64,000 nucleotides of DNA from Bactrocera neohumeralis (Eukaryota > Arthropoda > Insecta > Diptera > Tephritidae), in NCBI RefSeq assembly GCF_024586455.1, contig NC_065921.1:44662574-44726573 (forward strand), in the 5' to 3' direction. The position numbers and the translations under genes were made by a program. Below are positions 33,460 to 45,937 of the stretch, one piece after another. The stretch's first letter is position 1. Each line of letters starts with the position of its first letter. The notes below the pieces were generated by a model. That model made no database searches. It worked only from the letters and a program-made list of their open reading frames with translations, and was not told the origin of the DNA.

Positions 33460-34799
33460 GCGGTGTCTACGCCAATTAAGAAGAAGAAGGTTGCATTCTG
33501 CAAGACTGTTGAGCCGGTCTATACACTCCTGCACCAATAGCGATTTTAACTCGTATGACGATATAGCTATACGTTCATTGCGATAGCCGTGTTGGAGGTT
33601 TAACTCTACGCACCGACTTATAGCAAATACCTCCGCTTGGAATATGCACGGAAGCTTACCCATAGGTATGGAGAGTTTTGTGCGTGGTCCAGCGACCCCT
33701 GCGCCAATTCCCTCCGACGTTTTCGAGCTGTCGGTGTACCACCTGATCGAGCTATCCCTGAGTAGCAGCTCGAGAGCGGAGTCGCTTCATTCGGCCTTGC
33801 TGCCGAGGGTGATCTTAAACTTCTTAGTGAAGCTCAGCTTTTTGTTAATGCCGTCCCTTGGAAGAGGAGCCAGTGGTATGTTGCCACTTAGCTCTTCCAT
33901 GCGTTGGGACGAGATTATTTTACCTTTGCCAGTCCCATCTGCTGTCATTTGAAGCAGAGTGTACTTGACGACTTGACCAATTAGTAGGTGTAGCGGGGTG
34001 AGCTCCAGCAGGGCCTCAAGTGCAGCTGTTGGACAGGTGCGCATAGTTCCTGTCAAACAGACGCACTCGAGCCTTTGCAGTTTCGATAGTTTGAGTGCTA
34101 TGGTCGTTTGCTCTGCTTTCGGTGCCCAAACCACCGCTCCGTAAGTGACAATTGGACGCACTATCATAGTGTACAACCATCTGATAATCCTTGGGTTGCA
34201 CCCCCTGGATCTACCAACCAGCCGGTTGCACACCATCAGTGACTTAGTAGCTTTGCTGCTTCCATCTTAACGTGGAATCCAGCGTGAGACCTAGGTATTT
34301 GACCATGTTTGCCATCTCTATCTCTCTGCCTCCTAGTGTTAAGTTTCTCAGGCCAGGCAGAGACCTGCGCCTCGTAAATGGAACGATGGTCGTCTTCAAT
34401 CGGTTGATGTTTAGTCCAACACTGTTGCACCAAGCCTTGGCTAGACCTAGTCCCCTTTGTACGATATCGCAGAGAGTACCCACAAATTTGCCTCTAGCTA
34501 TGATAACAATGTCATCTGCATATCCTCGACAGCGGATTCCATTGTTTGTTCGTCCACGACTAGGCTCCACAACAGGGGGGATAGCACTCTTCCCTGTGGG
34601 CAGCCCTTTGTAGTACCGAGACGGATAGTGGTGCCTCCTGATGTGGTTTCAGCTATTCTGGTGCGCAGGTCAGCCTCTATCCATCTGCGCACTGTAGTTG
34701 CCACATTCCTTTTCTCCAATGCCCTTGCCACTCTCCCGTGAGACGCATTGTCACCTTTGCTGGACACGCTATTTGACAACGTCAATTATAAATCCTAAC

Positions 34800-36230
34800 A
34801 GTCTCTCTAATAAATTCTAACGTGCACTCAACCAGCTACGGAAAACCGTATACTTTGCATAATCAAATCGTAAAACAACAACAATAATAATAAGCCATTT
34901 TATCAGTTGGACGTACATTTCATGACTAAAAAAGCAATGGATAATCAAAATATTTTTTTTAATTTATTTGTAAGCTTTTTTTCGGAAGTTGAGGAACTGT
35001 ATATGGTATATGGAGAAAAACTTATAAAATGGGTACTAGATTTTTATTTTTAATGTTTTTGCGCTATTTTTAAGGCACTTGCAATCAACTTGAAAAACTT
35101 ATTTTATTTTTTTACATTTATGCGTTGAGAACAATATTTGAAGTGTGGACTATTACTAAAAGAGCAAAACTTTAAAATAAAGCCGAAACTTAATTGAAAA
35201 CGGTGGATTCCACATTTTTATTTTTATTAAATGCATATGAAATGATTAATGACAAAATATGTATATGAAATTAAAATAAGGCACTTAAAAATATTTGTAT
35301 GTATGTAAGTCACTTGGTCTGAGCTAAATACTAGAATGGAAATGAGATAAATTCAAATGCTGCTAGATTAAATGGAGTATAGATGCAAATTACGATTTTT
35401 GTAGCTAAACAAATTTATTTTATCATCTTATGTGCGGTTATTCGTTGCTTTAGTTTTAAATCGTTAGTCATTTTCTAAGTTGTTCTATAAATAAACCCTT
35501 CCACAACAAAAAAATATAAGCGTAGCAAGCTTTGGAGATTTGAAAGTAAGCAATTATTAAATTTTTGCCGTCTAATTACGGCCCACTCACTGCTCGAGAC
35601 CTAGTATTATGCGGTCATACATAAGTATAAGTAAGCTTCTGATTATATATAGAGCTCTGAACAAACTTGGCAACAGCCATAGTTAAATCTGTGTACAAGT
35701 GTGAGGGGTTTAACGAAAGAAAAAACACTTGAGTACATAAGCTTAAGTACTTTTTATGGTGGATATTGTGATGAAATTATGGTGCTGTATATTTATCAGC
35801 ATTGTGCATTACCGCTTTGTGTACAAGATGAGACTGAGATATTAAATGAGTCAATGTCAAGGCATTTTCGACTAAATATATGAAAAAATTGAGACTGATT
35901 AGCATTTCATTGTATGTGTGTATGTATGGATGTATATATGCATATATGCATATATATATATATATACGAATGTATGGATGTACGTATATATGTTTGTATC
36001 CATGCGAAAGTACAAATGCACTTGTGACATTCAAATGTTAATGAGGCAGCCAATAATTAGGAGTGCAACGATGAAACTACTGCATACTTAATAACTAATA
36101 CAAAAAAAATAATAATAAATAATCAAAAGTTTTTGTTTTCTAAATATACTACAGCGTTTGCAGCGCTTATTGCCGCTGTTTGAGTGCATCAGTTTAATAT
36201 TGCTTTTGTTGTTACGTTTCCGCTTTATAA
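34800..36230. other. AT-rich intergenic DNA with microsatellite
   Basis: No coding feature seen. A TATG/TATA microsatellite lies at about 35910-35998 (TATGCATATATGCATATATATA). This is the stretch downstream of AK2. Confidence 0.55.
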
Positions 36231-36232
36231 CT

Positions 36233-39200
36233 TCATGGTAGATTGCAACCCACCACCGTCACCACTTTGGCCGCCACATCGCTTGCCATACGCACACACT
36301 CACTTAACGGACGTTTTTCCAGCCAAGCATGCAAGAATGCCGCCACAAATGCATCACCAGCACCTGTAGAGTCCACAACTTCGTTCACACGTGGCACGTG
36401 GAAGCTTTGAAATGTAATTGCACCTGGCGTTGCATACTCATCCTCGTAGTTGGTGATTAACTGCACACATTCACGGCCATTTGTCACCACAATCACTTTG
36501 GGTGTGCTGCTTTGTTCCAACAAATACTTGGCGGCATCATCGATCGTTTCGTAACCCATATGCTGTGCAAATGTTAAATGTTCCTTGCGATTGCCGAATA
36601 TGAAGAATGCTGTACGCGCAAGCTCGCGCAATTGTCGGAAGTTTTCTTTTATGATATATTCGGCATTTAAATTGATTGCCAAACGACGACGTTCTCTTAT
36701 GTAGCTCCGTACAATGAAATCACAGACATCTTGGCGTTGTGGCACAAAGAAACCTTCGATATAGAGTATTTGTTTACGTTCGATGGGACGAAGAAAGGCC
36801 TGTGTTTCGTCATGTTCAGCTTTTCGCAAATGGTCGACGGACAGCTTGGCCGATGCGCCGATATTGGCATACAGCGCTTTTGTTTTGGTATCTTTGTTGA
36901 TGATGCAGACGCACTGACCGGTCGGTACGTCAGTCACTGTGGCGAGTCTGTGCAATGTAAAGAGGAAAATAATTTTTTCAAGTATTTGTATTTAAATTTT
37001 CAAGTAGATTGAATAAGTTGTGTATATATTTATGTTTTGTGTAACAAATTTAAATTAAAGTTGCTAATGATAGTATAAAGAATCCCATTATTTGCAATAT
37101 CACACGCTCACAGTAATTGCAAAGATAAATATTTACATACTTACATACTTATGTGGTATTGACATTCACGGCTTTGATGGGAATTTGCGCAACTTGCATG
37201 CTGACTAGTATTCACCGAGAAACTTACTTTACAGCAACTCAAGTGAACATGCAATTTTTAAGATAAAAGGTAGTGTACTGACCGCATTGCACATGCAATG
37301 ATTTTAAATGAATTTATCACAAACAAGAAAAAAAGTTAACATCGATTGCTCTGAACCTAGAATAACTTTCAAAAATCAAAACCTTTTCATAAAACAACTT
37401 GATTTTGATGGATCATTTTTTATGGCAACTATATGCTGATCCAATTTGAAAAATTTATTCAAAAATTGTAGCATTGCCTTGGAATATAATATGTAAAAAT
37501 TCAGATGAAATTTATGGTCCAACCCCGTAATAACTCGTTTCTTATATTTGATAATATCGTTGACGAAGCCTTAGCTCACAAATAAACAACTAGTCAAATG
37601 GCAATCAATTTTTCTAATTCTTGGAAATTAATAAAAGCTTTCACAGCCAGCTGATTACAATAATGCTCCATTTAAATAACAAATTAATTTCATAATCCAT
37701 TGTGTGGGGAATTCCTCTGTGAACTTTACAGGAACAATGAAGTCAATTTTAAAAATAGAATTATTTCTACTTTATAATATAATTTACAATTATTAAAATC
37801 GCTGCCGAATTCTCGAAGAATAAAAATTAAGTATCATATGCCATTATGTTTGTTATCATGACTTGTTTATATAAGCAGTAAATGTGCTGAGAAAGAGATA
37901 AAAGAAATTTTGACATTGTTCAGCCACAGCATTCATTGCTATAACGGAGATAAAGATAAGATCAACAAAGGTGCATGCAAAAATAAGAATAAAGGTGTAA
38001 ATAAACAAATTGTGAATTTTTTTATGAACAGATATTAAAAGATACAGTCACAGTACACTACTTCATAAATATGTACAACAAAACATCAAATAAAAAATGA
38101 AAAAAGGAAAATGCAAGGAATTAAAAGCATGAGTCAATGACACGTTTTATTTGATAGTTTGCAATTGAAACCGCGACCAATGCACGGCTCATATGTTGGC
38201 AAAGAATAAAAAACAATGACCCTTGCAAACGTGCAGCGGCTGAAAGGGTTCAAATTAGTAAGCGCTCATGTGTACTAAATAAACATACACATGTATGTAT
38301 ATATTTAAGCTCCCCATACATTCATTGGAATTTGTATGCTAATGAACTTTTAGCCAGAGCTCGAAAACCAAACTTATTTAACATTAAAGAGCGGAAATGA
38401 AAGATAAATTGTGGACCCTTCTGAAATGCATTTTTACCAATTTAGCGAGGCGTGACTTGAATTACAGCAGAACGTGCAGCTAAGCGTGACCATTCAAATG
38501 CGGGCTCCACATATAAGTGTGATATGCTATGCGTGCGCCTTAAGTAAACGCAACTAGAATTTTCAAAACTCATTAAAATATTGTTACTTTTTTTGGTATG
38601 AAAAATAAACAATTCAAATAATATATGCACAAAAACATTATTTCACAGCTCCTTATTTAAGAATACACTTTAATATAACTCTAGCCAAAATTACTCTTAG
38701 TCATGCAAAATTATTAAACCCACACTGGTAATTCCCACGGACTCACCTCGCTTCGATTTCGCGTTCCTGTAGTATCTCTTTTAACTTCTCTGCTGCCTTA
38801 TCTTCACCCACAGCGCCAAAGAAAAGTGCATCGGTACCGAGTTGTTTGAGTATACGCACTGTATTCAAAGCAGAGCCACCGGGATTTACTTCAAATTGCA
38901 CACTACAAGCAATATATACACATACATATATTAGCATTATAAGCAAAAGTGAATATATAAAGCAATGCACGCTGTATTGACATTTAAAATGTCAATATGA
39001 CCATCTGATTGACCAGCTGATGTTTTGGCTATCTAATCACTTACCGCTCGGCTGCCTCAGCTGCTAACTTTCCTAAAGTATCTGCATCAAGTTCGCCTTT
39101 CGATTCTGCCGGTATTTGAAATTGTTTTAATAGATCTGTTTCGCTTTTCGGAAGCTGCGCGGTATGGTCCAGCAGCACGTTACCAAAAGCAACTACTTTG

Positions 39201-39391
39201 CGTGGCCTACGCGTGCGAAGGAGGTTGGAAAAAATAATATATGTATATGAAATAATAGCTTGGTTATTTATTAGTTACGAAACACTAAGTATTTGAATTA
39301 TTTTAAATTGTGATATTTACGTATTATTGTAACTGCCTTCTCCATAAACATAGTCAACAACTTTTCCGTAGATCTCTTGTAGGTATTCCAT
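36233..39391 (-). CDS. Adenosine kinase-like PfkB carbohydrate kinase, paralogue AK2
   Basis: ATP-dependent nucleoside kinase of the PfkB/ribokinase superfamily, expected in the cytosol. Exons on the minus strand: 39391-39321, 39206-39045, 38902-38747 and 36947-36233. All junctions are GT-AG, phases 2,2,2, giving 367 aa, the usual size. The start is the ATG at 39391 (MEYLQEIYGKVVDYVYGEG). Motifs: KVVAFGNVLLDHTAQLP (substrate-binding GNxLLD), NPGGSALNTVRILKQLG, FFGAVGEDKA, and EVVDSTGAGDAFVAAFLHAW with the catalytic Asp. The C-terminus is KVVTVVGCNLP. Intron 3 is 1.8 kb without an obvious transposon. AK1 at 22067-23257 has the same splice positions, so the two are duplicates now 13 kb apart with LINEs between them. 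No frame damage is seen. Confidence 0.9.
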
Positions 39392-39439
39392 AGTACGATT
39401 AAAGAAAAGCATTTGACTAACAATAAAAATTGGTAAAAA

Positions 39440-39610
39440 TTCTATTTCACTGTTAAATCAATAAATTCAACTTCACTTGACTTTTGCCGAAAATGAAGGT
39501 TATTCACCAATGCACCAATAAACGCGTCAACGGTAGGCTTTTGACTGAATCTGTAGGTACCTCTATACTGAAGGTTGACTCTGTGCGCGCCGCCGCAAAG
39601 CTCTGCTGAC
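39440..39610 (-). pseudogene. PfkB/ribokinase C-terminal relic upstream of AK2
   Basis: On the minus strand 39610-39540 reads AARTESTFSIEVPTDSVKS. After a short loss and frameshift, 39531-39450 reads VDAFIGALVNNLHFRQKSSEVEFIDLTVK and stops. Together they resemble the ribokinase-type ...VPTxxVKxVDTTGAGDAFIGAL signature with the TTGAG core missing. The match is closer to ribokinase than to AK1/AK2 (AFVAAFLHAW). It lies 60 bp upstream of the AK2 start. It is too short to be active. Confidence 0.5.
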
Positions 39611-40639
39611 TACATTAATGGGAAACTAGCGCTTGTATTATTCTCGTTTGCTTTTCTACCATTTCGGCTTTTTTGTGACCTACTCCGTAACTTGCTCTGG
39701 CCATAATTTATTGAAGTGGGAAACTAGTGCTCTCACTGATATTACACACACCTTTTTTTATAATAATAAAATATGCCATTATTTCTATGTGTGTTTCAAC
39801 TGCTTTTATTTTTTTTTTCAGACTTGTCTGAAAACAGTGTTGTTAACTCAATTAATTCCTCGAGGGTGAAACGTTGGGGTAAAAGTTTGTTTTATTTTCA
39901 TTTTATAAAATACATATGCTAATGTATGGTATTTATATGTGTTATAAAATTTGTTCTTTGGTCCGTCAAGGGAAATTTTATGAAAAAAACGGATTTATAA
40001 ATATTACTCTTTTGCCAATAGCCCTTCAGTTCGTTTTGTGAACATTTGCTTACACCACTTTTATTATCACAGCTGTTCCGCGACTGTTGCTTTTATTTAC
40101 ATGGCCCTTAAAACTTTTTAAACGTTAATTGAATGTTGATTACAGAATACAAAACCGAATTTTTATATCACAATCAGCTGCGCGTTTATTACTTAGTTTG
40201 CACATTTGTAGTAATATTTTCCAGAAAGTTAAAATTGGACTATTTTATATAAAACAATAGTGTAGTAAATAATGGCAAAATAGTGTTAGAACATTATTGC
40301 TGGAACATTTTCAATTGTACATAAATAAAAAGTTATACATTGAAGTATATTCATATGTTTGGAACACTCGCTTCATTGCGATAACAATTTATTCAAAAAT
40401 ACTGAATTTTAATCTGAGTATATGCATTCAAACATATTCATTGGTTTCAGTATTAAAAATTCATTATTTCTATAAAAAAGTACAAACTAAGTAATATTTC
40501 TGAACTAAATTCAAGAACATACAGGTACGTAATTTATAATATAACTAAGTAGGTAACAAAAACATACAAACGAGATATACTATCGCGTATGGCACAAAAG
40601 TGCGTTAACGAATGTGTTAAAATGCTAACTTAATTTATT

Positions 40640-41492
40640 TTAACAGTTTCGATAAAGTCCACGCAAACGGAAGACTTCCGTATACATATCCGCTTGAAAA
40701 CGATCCTTAACTTCTATTGGTAGGTCGCGTATTAAATTTGCAATATTTTTCACAAATAATTCATCACCTAGATCTTCCGTCACCGCACCAATTTGTTTAT
40801 TGCATTTGGTTGAGTAACGTTTATTTTCGTTTGTATTTGAATTATGAAAATCAGTATCCATTATACGTTCAATTTTCAACGGCGCTAAATATAATCCTGG
40901 CGACTTGTTGCTTTCAAGCGAACGCTTGGTGCATTTTGATAAATTGGAATTGGACGAATTTGATTCATCATCTGCTATTGCATTCATATTTATAAACATT
41001 TCATTTATTATGGGCTCTTCCAAGCTGGAACTTAAATCCTTCTCTCTATGTGATCTAAAAAATGTGTGCGAATTAACGTAATATACATATATTTAAAATT
41101 AATTACTTAATTTACCGACGTGGTATTATTGATTCTTTCAGAAAAATCATTTCTTTGTAGTATTCCCATTCATTTTCGTCAGTCTCCCCATTGCCTATCA
41201 GCATAAACCCATCGGCTCTTTTCATTTGCTTGCAGAATCTTTCCCGCAACAGCTTCCAGCGCGCTTTGCATTCACTAACTACAATTAGAATAAAAATTAA
41301 GAACATAATTTGGCCTTCGTATAATATTGATATGTCACCTGTTCGATCCGTTTGGTTAGCCACATCTTGCCAAGCGTCGTTGCGTTTATTCCTATTGTAA
41401 TAGTTTTTATGATTTTTTTCATATAAAATTGGTTTCTCGCGCACTGATTTTATTAGTTTCAAATAAAATTCGCATTCAATTTTTTGACCCAT
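40640..41492 (-). CDS. MADF-BESS domain protein (Adf1-like regulator), 243 aa
   Basis: MADF-BESS proteins are nuclear, Myb-like DNA-binding regulators, numerous in flies (Adf-1, Dip3, stonewall). Exons on the minus strand are 41492-41339, 41278-41116 and 41054-40640; introns are 60 and 61 bp, GT-AG, phases 1 and 2. The start is the ATG at 41492 (MGQKIECEFYLKLIKSV). The MADF domain spans residues 1-105: FYLKLIKSVREKPILYEKNHKNYYNRNKRNDAWQDVANQ, then SECKARWKLLRERFCKQMKR, with the usual spaced aromatics and Trp. A polar Ser/Asn-rich linker follows. The BESS motif (about 202-238) reads DELFVKNIANLIRDLPIEVKDRFQADMYTEVFRL. All frames are intact. Target genes cannot be told from sequence. AK2 upstream is in the same orientation 1.2 kb away, but nothing suggests co-regulation. 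Confidence 0.88.
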
Positions 41493-41499
41493 TTTTAAA

Positions 41500-43480
41500 C
41501 GGTGCACTTAAGAATTTGCTTACGCAAAATGTCAAAAGTATTTTTAACGTTTTACTTCAACGATTGCTTCAAATTAAGCAATCAGCTGATGTGCAAGTGA
41601 AAAGTCGATAAGCGATATGTTGATTGAAATTGTTTAACAATTAGGCCGCTTACAATTTTTGGGTACATGGAGAAGTTTGTTAATTTAAATTGTATGTTAT
41701 AAGAAATTGGTAGTAATGAAAATTTTGTAAACAAATGTGCAATTTAAATGTAATAAATATGAAATATATATATCTTATCAAGCTGTTTAAATGCAATTTC
41801 TACCTCTGTAGACATGGTATGTTTACTTTCATGGTTGGATACAGTTTGGAAGCCACTGACGTTTTGTAAGCTTTCCATAAAATGTTTAAAAGTTAAAGTA
41901 ACAGTGGTTTTGCAAATAAACAAATAATAAAATTTAAAAAATCAAAATTTAATTACATTACTTAATTACACTACTCAAACAATCTGAAGGCAAAATTTAC
42001 GACTGATGTGCTAAGAGTACTTCGGGCTATTTGGAGTGTGCTAATTACGAATTCGAGTTGTCATTTTATTAAATGGTGGTGATTTGACCGCTACGTCCCT
42101 TGACTGCAGTACAAAGAATCCTGAGTGCTAAGAAATTTGTACTATCATTTTTTTTTTTATTTTTTTTATTTTTTTTTTTACAAAAAATGATTAAACGCAT
42201 GCATTTATTAAGAAGTCTTCTCTCAAACAATATCAGCTCATATTCGTTAAAATCATTATTATCAGAAGCTTTTCTTTAACTGCTCCTACTGATTTACTTA
42301 ATTTTGAACATTGAACTGCAAGCTGACAACATACACAGACACGCACAAACACGGCTGCACATTTCACCATACATGCAATCTACAAAAGTTTGCAGGCAAG
42401 ACTAACTGGGGATTCCCAGTTCTTTTGCCAGCGACAAATTGCAAAAAGAAACTTACAATGGGATGGACCAAAAGAAAAATTACAAATAAGAAAAAAATAA
42501 ACTGCATGATAACTTATTCCCTCATTACTTGCATACTTAGGTATGTATGCGTGTACATACATACATATGTATATACTGTACCTACTACGAACTGATGCGC
42601 CGTGCGAAATTTCTCTCTGTGCGGCCTCTTGCATTTTTCTTGTTTGCTGCTCTTTTGAGTTGGGGGATTTCTGCGTAAATACCCACGCTAAATGAATACG
42701 TTTGTTACATACATACATGCATACATATGTATGTACATAAAGCAAAAATTTTTAAAGGCGTGAATTTTCTAATTTAGGTAAATTACATTACTTTCACAAG
42801 TATTTTTCTGTAATAAGCTGTGTGATTTACCAGGTGTAATAAATGATACTTGCTGTAACAAATCTTTTCTGCAAATATTATAAATGCTTTTTACATACAT
42901 ACATACATATGTGTGTAAGTATGTAGTTTTCATTCTGAGAATGGTATTACCCAATTTTTCTTTATCAACTGTACATATGTATATACATACATACATATGT
43001 ATGTATGTATATATTATATATATGTATGTATATATATGTATGTACATATGTATGTAGCTGCGATTGGTTAGTTTGAGATATTTGAGAAATTCTTTGAAAT
43101 AATGTTAAAGAATTCAAATAATTTTTTGGAACAAGAATTTTAGTGCTTTTTATTTAATAAACAATGTGGTATCTTAATTTAAGGTTTTATCGTATATTTT
43201 TTTTAAAACTTCATTTGTTTCAAATGCGTTATCAGTGAACTTGGGTTAAAATGTGCACAAAAAGTAAATTCCTCTTAATTAAAAATTCACGGAAAAGTTT
43301 ATATTTGAATATATGTATGTATGTACATACATACATATGTATGTAAGTAAGTTTTTTAAAATATTAAACTGCTCAAACCCCAGTATTTGTGGGAAAAATC
43401 TGAAAAACTTTAACACCATCCTGCTGGTTTTAAGAGAAAAAGTGTTATTTGTAATTTTTTTATATATGTATATCTGTATT
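41500..43480. repeat. AT-rich intergenic DNA with CATA/TATG microsatellites
   Basis: No coding feature seen. Palindromic microsatellites built of TACATACATACATATGTATG units lie at about 42548-42575, 42704-42738, 42893-42915, 42972-43055 and 43308-43347. A poly-T tract is at 42149-42180. Several short frames encode only Tyr/Ile/His/Val-rich microsatellite translation and are not genes. Confidence 0.7.
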
Positions 43481-43483
43481 TAT

Positions 43484-43950
43484 ACCCTGAACAGGGTATA
43501 TTAAGTTTGTCACGATGTTTGTAACACCCAGAAAGAAGCGTCGGAGACCCTATAAAGTATATATATAAATGATCAGTATGTTGAGCTGAGTCGATTTAAC
43601 CATATCCGTCTGTCTGTCTGTCCGTCCGTCTGCCTGTCTGTCTGTATATATACGAACTAGTCCCTCAGTTTTTAAGATATCCTTTTGAAATTTTTCAAAC
43701 GTCATTTTCTCTTCAAGAAGCTGCTCATTTGTCGGAACGGAAGATATCGGACCACTATAACATATAGCTGCCATATAAACTGAACGATCGGAATCAAGTT
43801 CTTGTATGGAAAACTTTCACATTTGACAATGTATCTTCACCAAATTTGGTATAGATTATTTTCTAAGTAACAATGTAATCTCCGAAGAAATTGGTCAGAT
43901 CGGTTAACTATAGCATATAGCTTCCATACAAACTGAACACATAGTTACAT
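43484..43950 (+). repeat. mini-me-type repeat with GTCY run
   Basis: It starts ACCCTGAACAGGGTATATTA, then TAACACCCAGAAAGAAGCGT, CCTATAAAGTATATATATA, and a (GTCY)n run (GTCTGTCTGTCCGTCCGTCT) at 43607-43644. After that come repeated phrases ATATAGCTGCCATATAAACT and ATATAGCTTCCATACAAACT. This layout, a TA-rich tract, a conserved core and GTCY repeats, is that described for dipteran mini-me elements. Degraded copies are at 4374-4550 and 58296-58355. Confidence 0.75.
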
Positions 43951-44400
43951 GGGGCCTTGAGCCTGCTTCTGGTGTTCTATGCCCATGTAGGACAAGTGCA
44001 ACCAAAAAGGCGAAATTTTCTCAGCGGAATTTGATCATTGCCTTAAACTTTACGAGGTTGTACCCTCCCAAAAGCAGCAAGAGCATAGCGCAGCGGAGCA
44101 TCCGTGCGGAGCAGCTCCGTAAAAGTATGGAACCCCACTGCAATGCAGGGTTCTGGTCCCACCATCCTGTACGTTGCCGCAGAGCGGGCTCATTGCCACT
44201 TACCCCTTTATGCACCGGCATCAGGATTAGGTGGACGCGGTTGCACACTGATAGGTGGTACAGCCTTCCTATACACTTCTCCATTAAAAGCGATTTAACC
44301 TCATACGCTGAGATCGATTTTAGTGTCGCTTGACTGTCGATAAGTATGGCGATAAGTATGGCTGACTTATAGCAAAGACTTATGCTTGAAGATTGGCGGT
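43950..44400 (-). mobile_element. R1/LOA-type LINE relic, RNase H region
   Basis: On the minus strand 44284-44021 reads YHLSVCNRVHLILMPVHKGVSGNEPA, then LLGGYNLVKFKAMIKF. This corresponds to YN..NQVHLIWVPGHRGIAGNELVDELA and GYNLKRFKFIINL in the element at 28545-34790. The RNase H signature is altered and frames are broken. Confidence 0.7.
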
Positions 44401-45690
44401 TTCTAAAAAAGAGACGTTTTTGTAAAAAACCACGCAGTGGTTAGACAATCGAAATTACAAATTTTATTCCTTCGATCATTACCTGACAAATACATCGAAG
44501 AAAGTCGTCTGAGTATTTCAAGTTCGATGTTTCAATCGTTACGGAGAACGATCCCCACCCCGAACGGGGGTCTCAATCACTCTTAAAATAGATTCCCCAA
44601 TGCATATAGTATTTCCTTTAACTCCGGTAATTTTCGATAATCCAGTATTGTCAAAAAATGGGTAATTAACTCAGGCGAGCCGCTTGCTTTAAGACAGACG
44701 TCCGCTGTAGAATTGTGTTATGCGGGTTGTTTTAGCTTCGGTACTCATCTTCGAGCTTACCGCCCTGCCAGTAGCTTAGCTACATCCGACATCGCTCTCA
44801 GAATCATTGCACTTACTGAGCCTCCTCATCGCGACAAGATAAAAATCCTCGACGTAGATAATAACCGATAATTCTCCTAATGAACCGTTAGCTGAATTAA
44901 TCTTACAACAATGTTGCGTTTAAATTAAAAATTACAAAATAGCTGTATTCTCTACAAAACGTGAGTCTGTAGTGATATATGTATGTACATACATCTCTCT
45001 ATATATATTTGGTAAGCGCTCACACCGATGTGTTTAACATAAAAAAATTGCTTACGTGCAAAAATTTGACGCGGCGCAAGGCAAAAATTATTAATGCAAA
45101 CATTTGCATACAGTCTAATTTTTTCATTAGCATTACACAAATTCGTTCATTGCGTATAATTTCGGACAAAACTTTGTACGAATGTACGTACATATAAAAT
45201 ATTAACTCGTCTCAGCCCCTCCGCAGCCTGAGTTTGCATACCTTATATTTTATTGCAGTAAATGCGTGATACCGTTCAGTACACTCGTACCCACTACTTA
45301 CACACACTACTCACTTTCGTAGTCTTCTCCTTCAATACTTTATTTCACCTTTTTTGTATAAATGGTGGTCCATACGATGAATATTAATATTTGGCTGATA
45401 CTTACTTACATAAGTATATCGACAGTGATTTCGACTTCGACACTCGAACTTTTTATAAAACGCCTTTATTAGTATATTTTTTAAATTTTTAACCCAAACT
45501 CATCTTTTTGACGAAACACTTTTTCATCTCGACGACTATTTAATAAGCAAAATGAAAGTACCTGGAGTTCGAAAAATACATACAAAGGTGACCTTTCAGA
45601 AGCCACAGCGACGTCCAAAAGTGACAGCCTGGACGGAAAATATTTTTACGGATCACCACAGACCCGGCACGAATCTTTTTTAAAACTTAA
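44400..45690. other. No supportable feature
   Basis: AT-rich DNA without a recognisable gene, repeat or RNA. Confidence 0.45.
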
Positions 45691-45691
45691 T

Positions 45692-45937
45692 TCACGACGT
45701 AGTTGTTGGTGCAATGACGGAACCGTTCGGGTTACGTAGACCCGACTGCTGTAGGAACATACAAGCGTGCACTTTGAAGACGCTTGGTTTCAGCCGATCG
45801 ACGGGTACTAGTATAAACTCCAACCTCCAAAGCACTTTCGTTATTTTAACAGCAAAGATTTGTAATGACGATTTTGACATCTTAATTACTGCAGAACTGT
45901 GAAGAACTGGCGTTATAAATGGTTTATTCCTAAACAA
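45692..45937 (-). mobile_element. Possible Gypsy-type pol C-terminal relic
   Basis: An 81-aa minus-strand frame contains LVPVDRLKPSVFKVHACMFLQQSGLRNPNG. The VSxDRLKPA...SGR/RNPP pattern is typical of the very end of Ty3/Gypsy pol polyproteins, after the integrase. No integrase core or long terminal repeat is visible nearby, so the call is weak. Confidence 0.35.

Larger units (their letters stand above)
30254..33488 (+). mobile_element. Near-complete RTE-type LINE, copy 1
   Basis: A 3,235-bp insertion flanked by the duplication GGTTGCATTCTGCA (30240-30253 and 33489-33502). It has a 5' untranslated region of about 240 bp, an endonuclease frame (30500-31633), a reverse-transcriptase frame (31468-33459) and a short AAGAAGAAG tail. 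It is the best preserved copy in the window, inserted in the RNase H domain of the minus-strand R1/LOA-type LINE. Flanks join without loss: the host frame reads ...LNSLAECN then QVHLIWVPGHRG. Confidence 0.93.
28545..34790 (-). mobile_element. R1/LOA-type LINE with RNase H, 5'-truncated, split by two insertions
   Basis: Read on the minus strand from 34790. RT pieces: GGTTIRLGTTKGCPQGRVLSPLLWSLVVDEQ (34640-34560), RCRGYADDIVIIARGK (34520), GREIEMANMVKYLGLTLDSTLRWK (34320) and YTMIVRPIVTYGAVVW (34180). RNase H begins with CIFQAEVFAISRCVEL (33640), stops at LNSLAECN (33505), and resumes beyond an inserted RTE at VHLIWVPGHRGIAGNELVDELA (30240). It runs to INLPRDK (29970), then beyond an inserted Harbinger element IRLLIAFYTGHCKRKKHL (28870) and the zinc knuckle CANCRFCDLEPETPEQLLMDC (28800-28740). 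Frameshifts also occur in the RT. The element is 5'-truncated inside the RT. The family is judged from the RT-RNase H-knuckle order; the exact clade is uncertain. Confidence 0.85.

Noticed and set aside
42972..43055. Regularly spaced TATG/CATA units that might suggest a CRISPR or satellite array
   Set aside because: Simple 4-bp microsatellite repeats without spacers, common in fly DNA.
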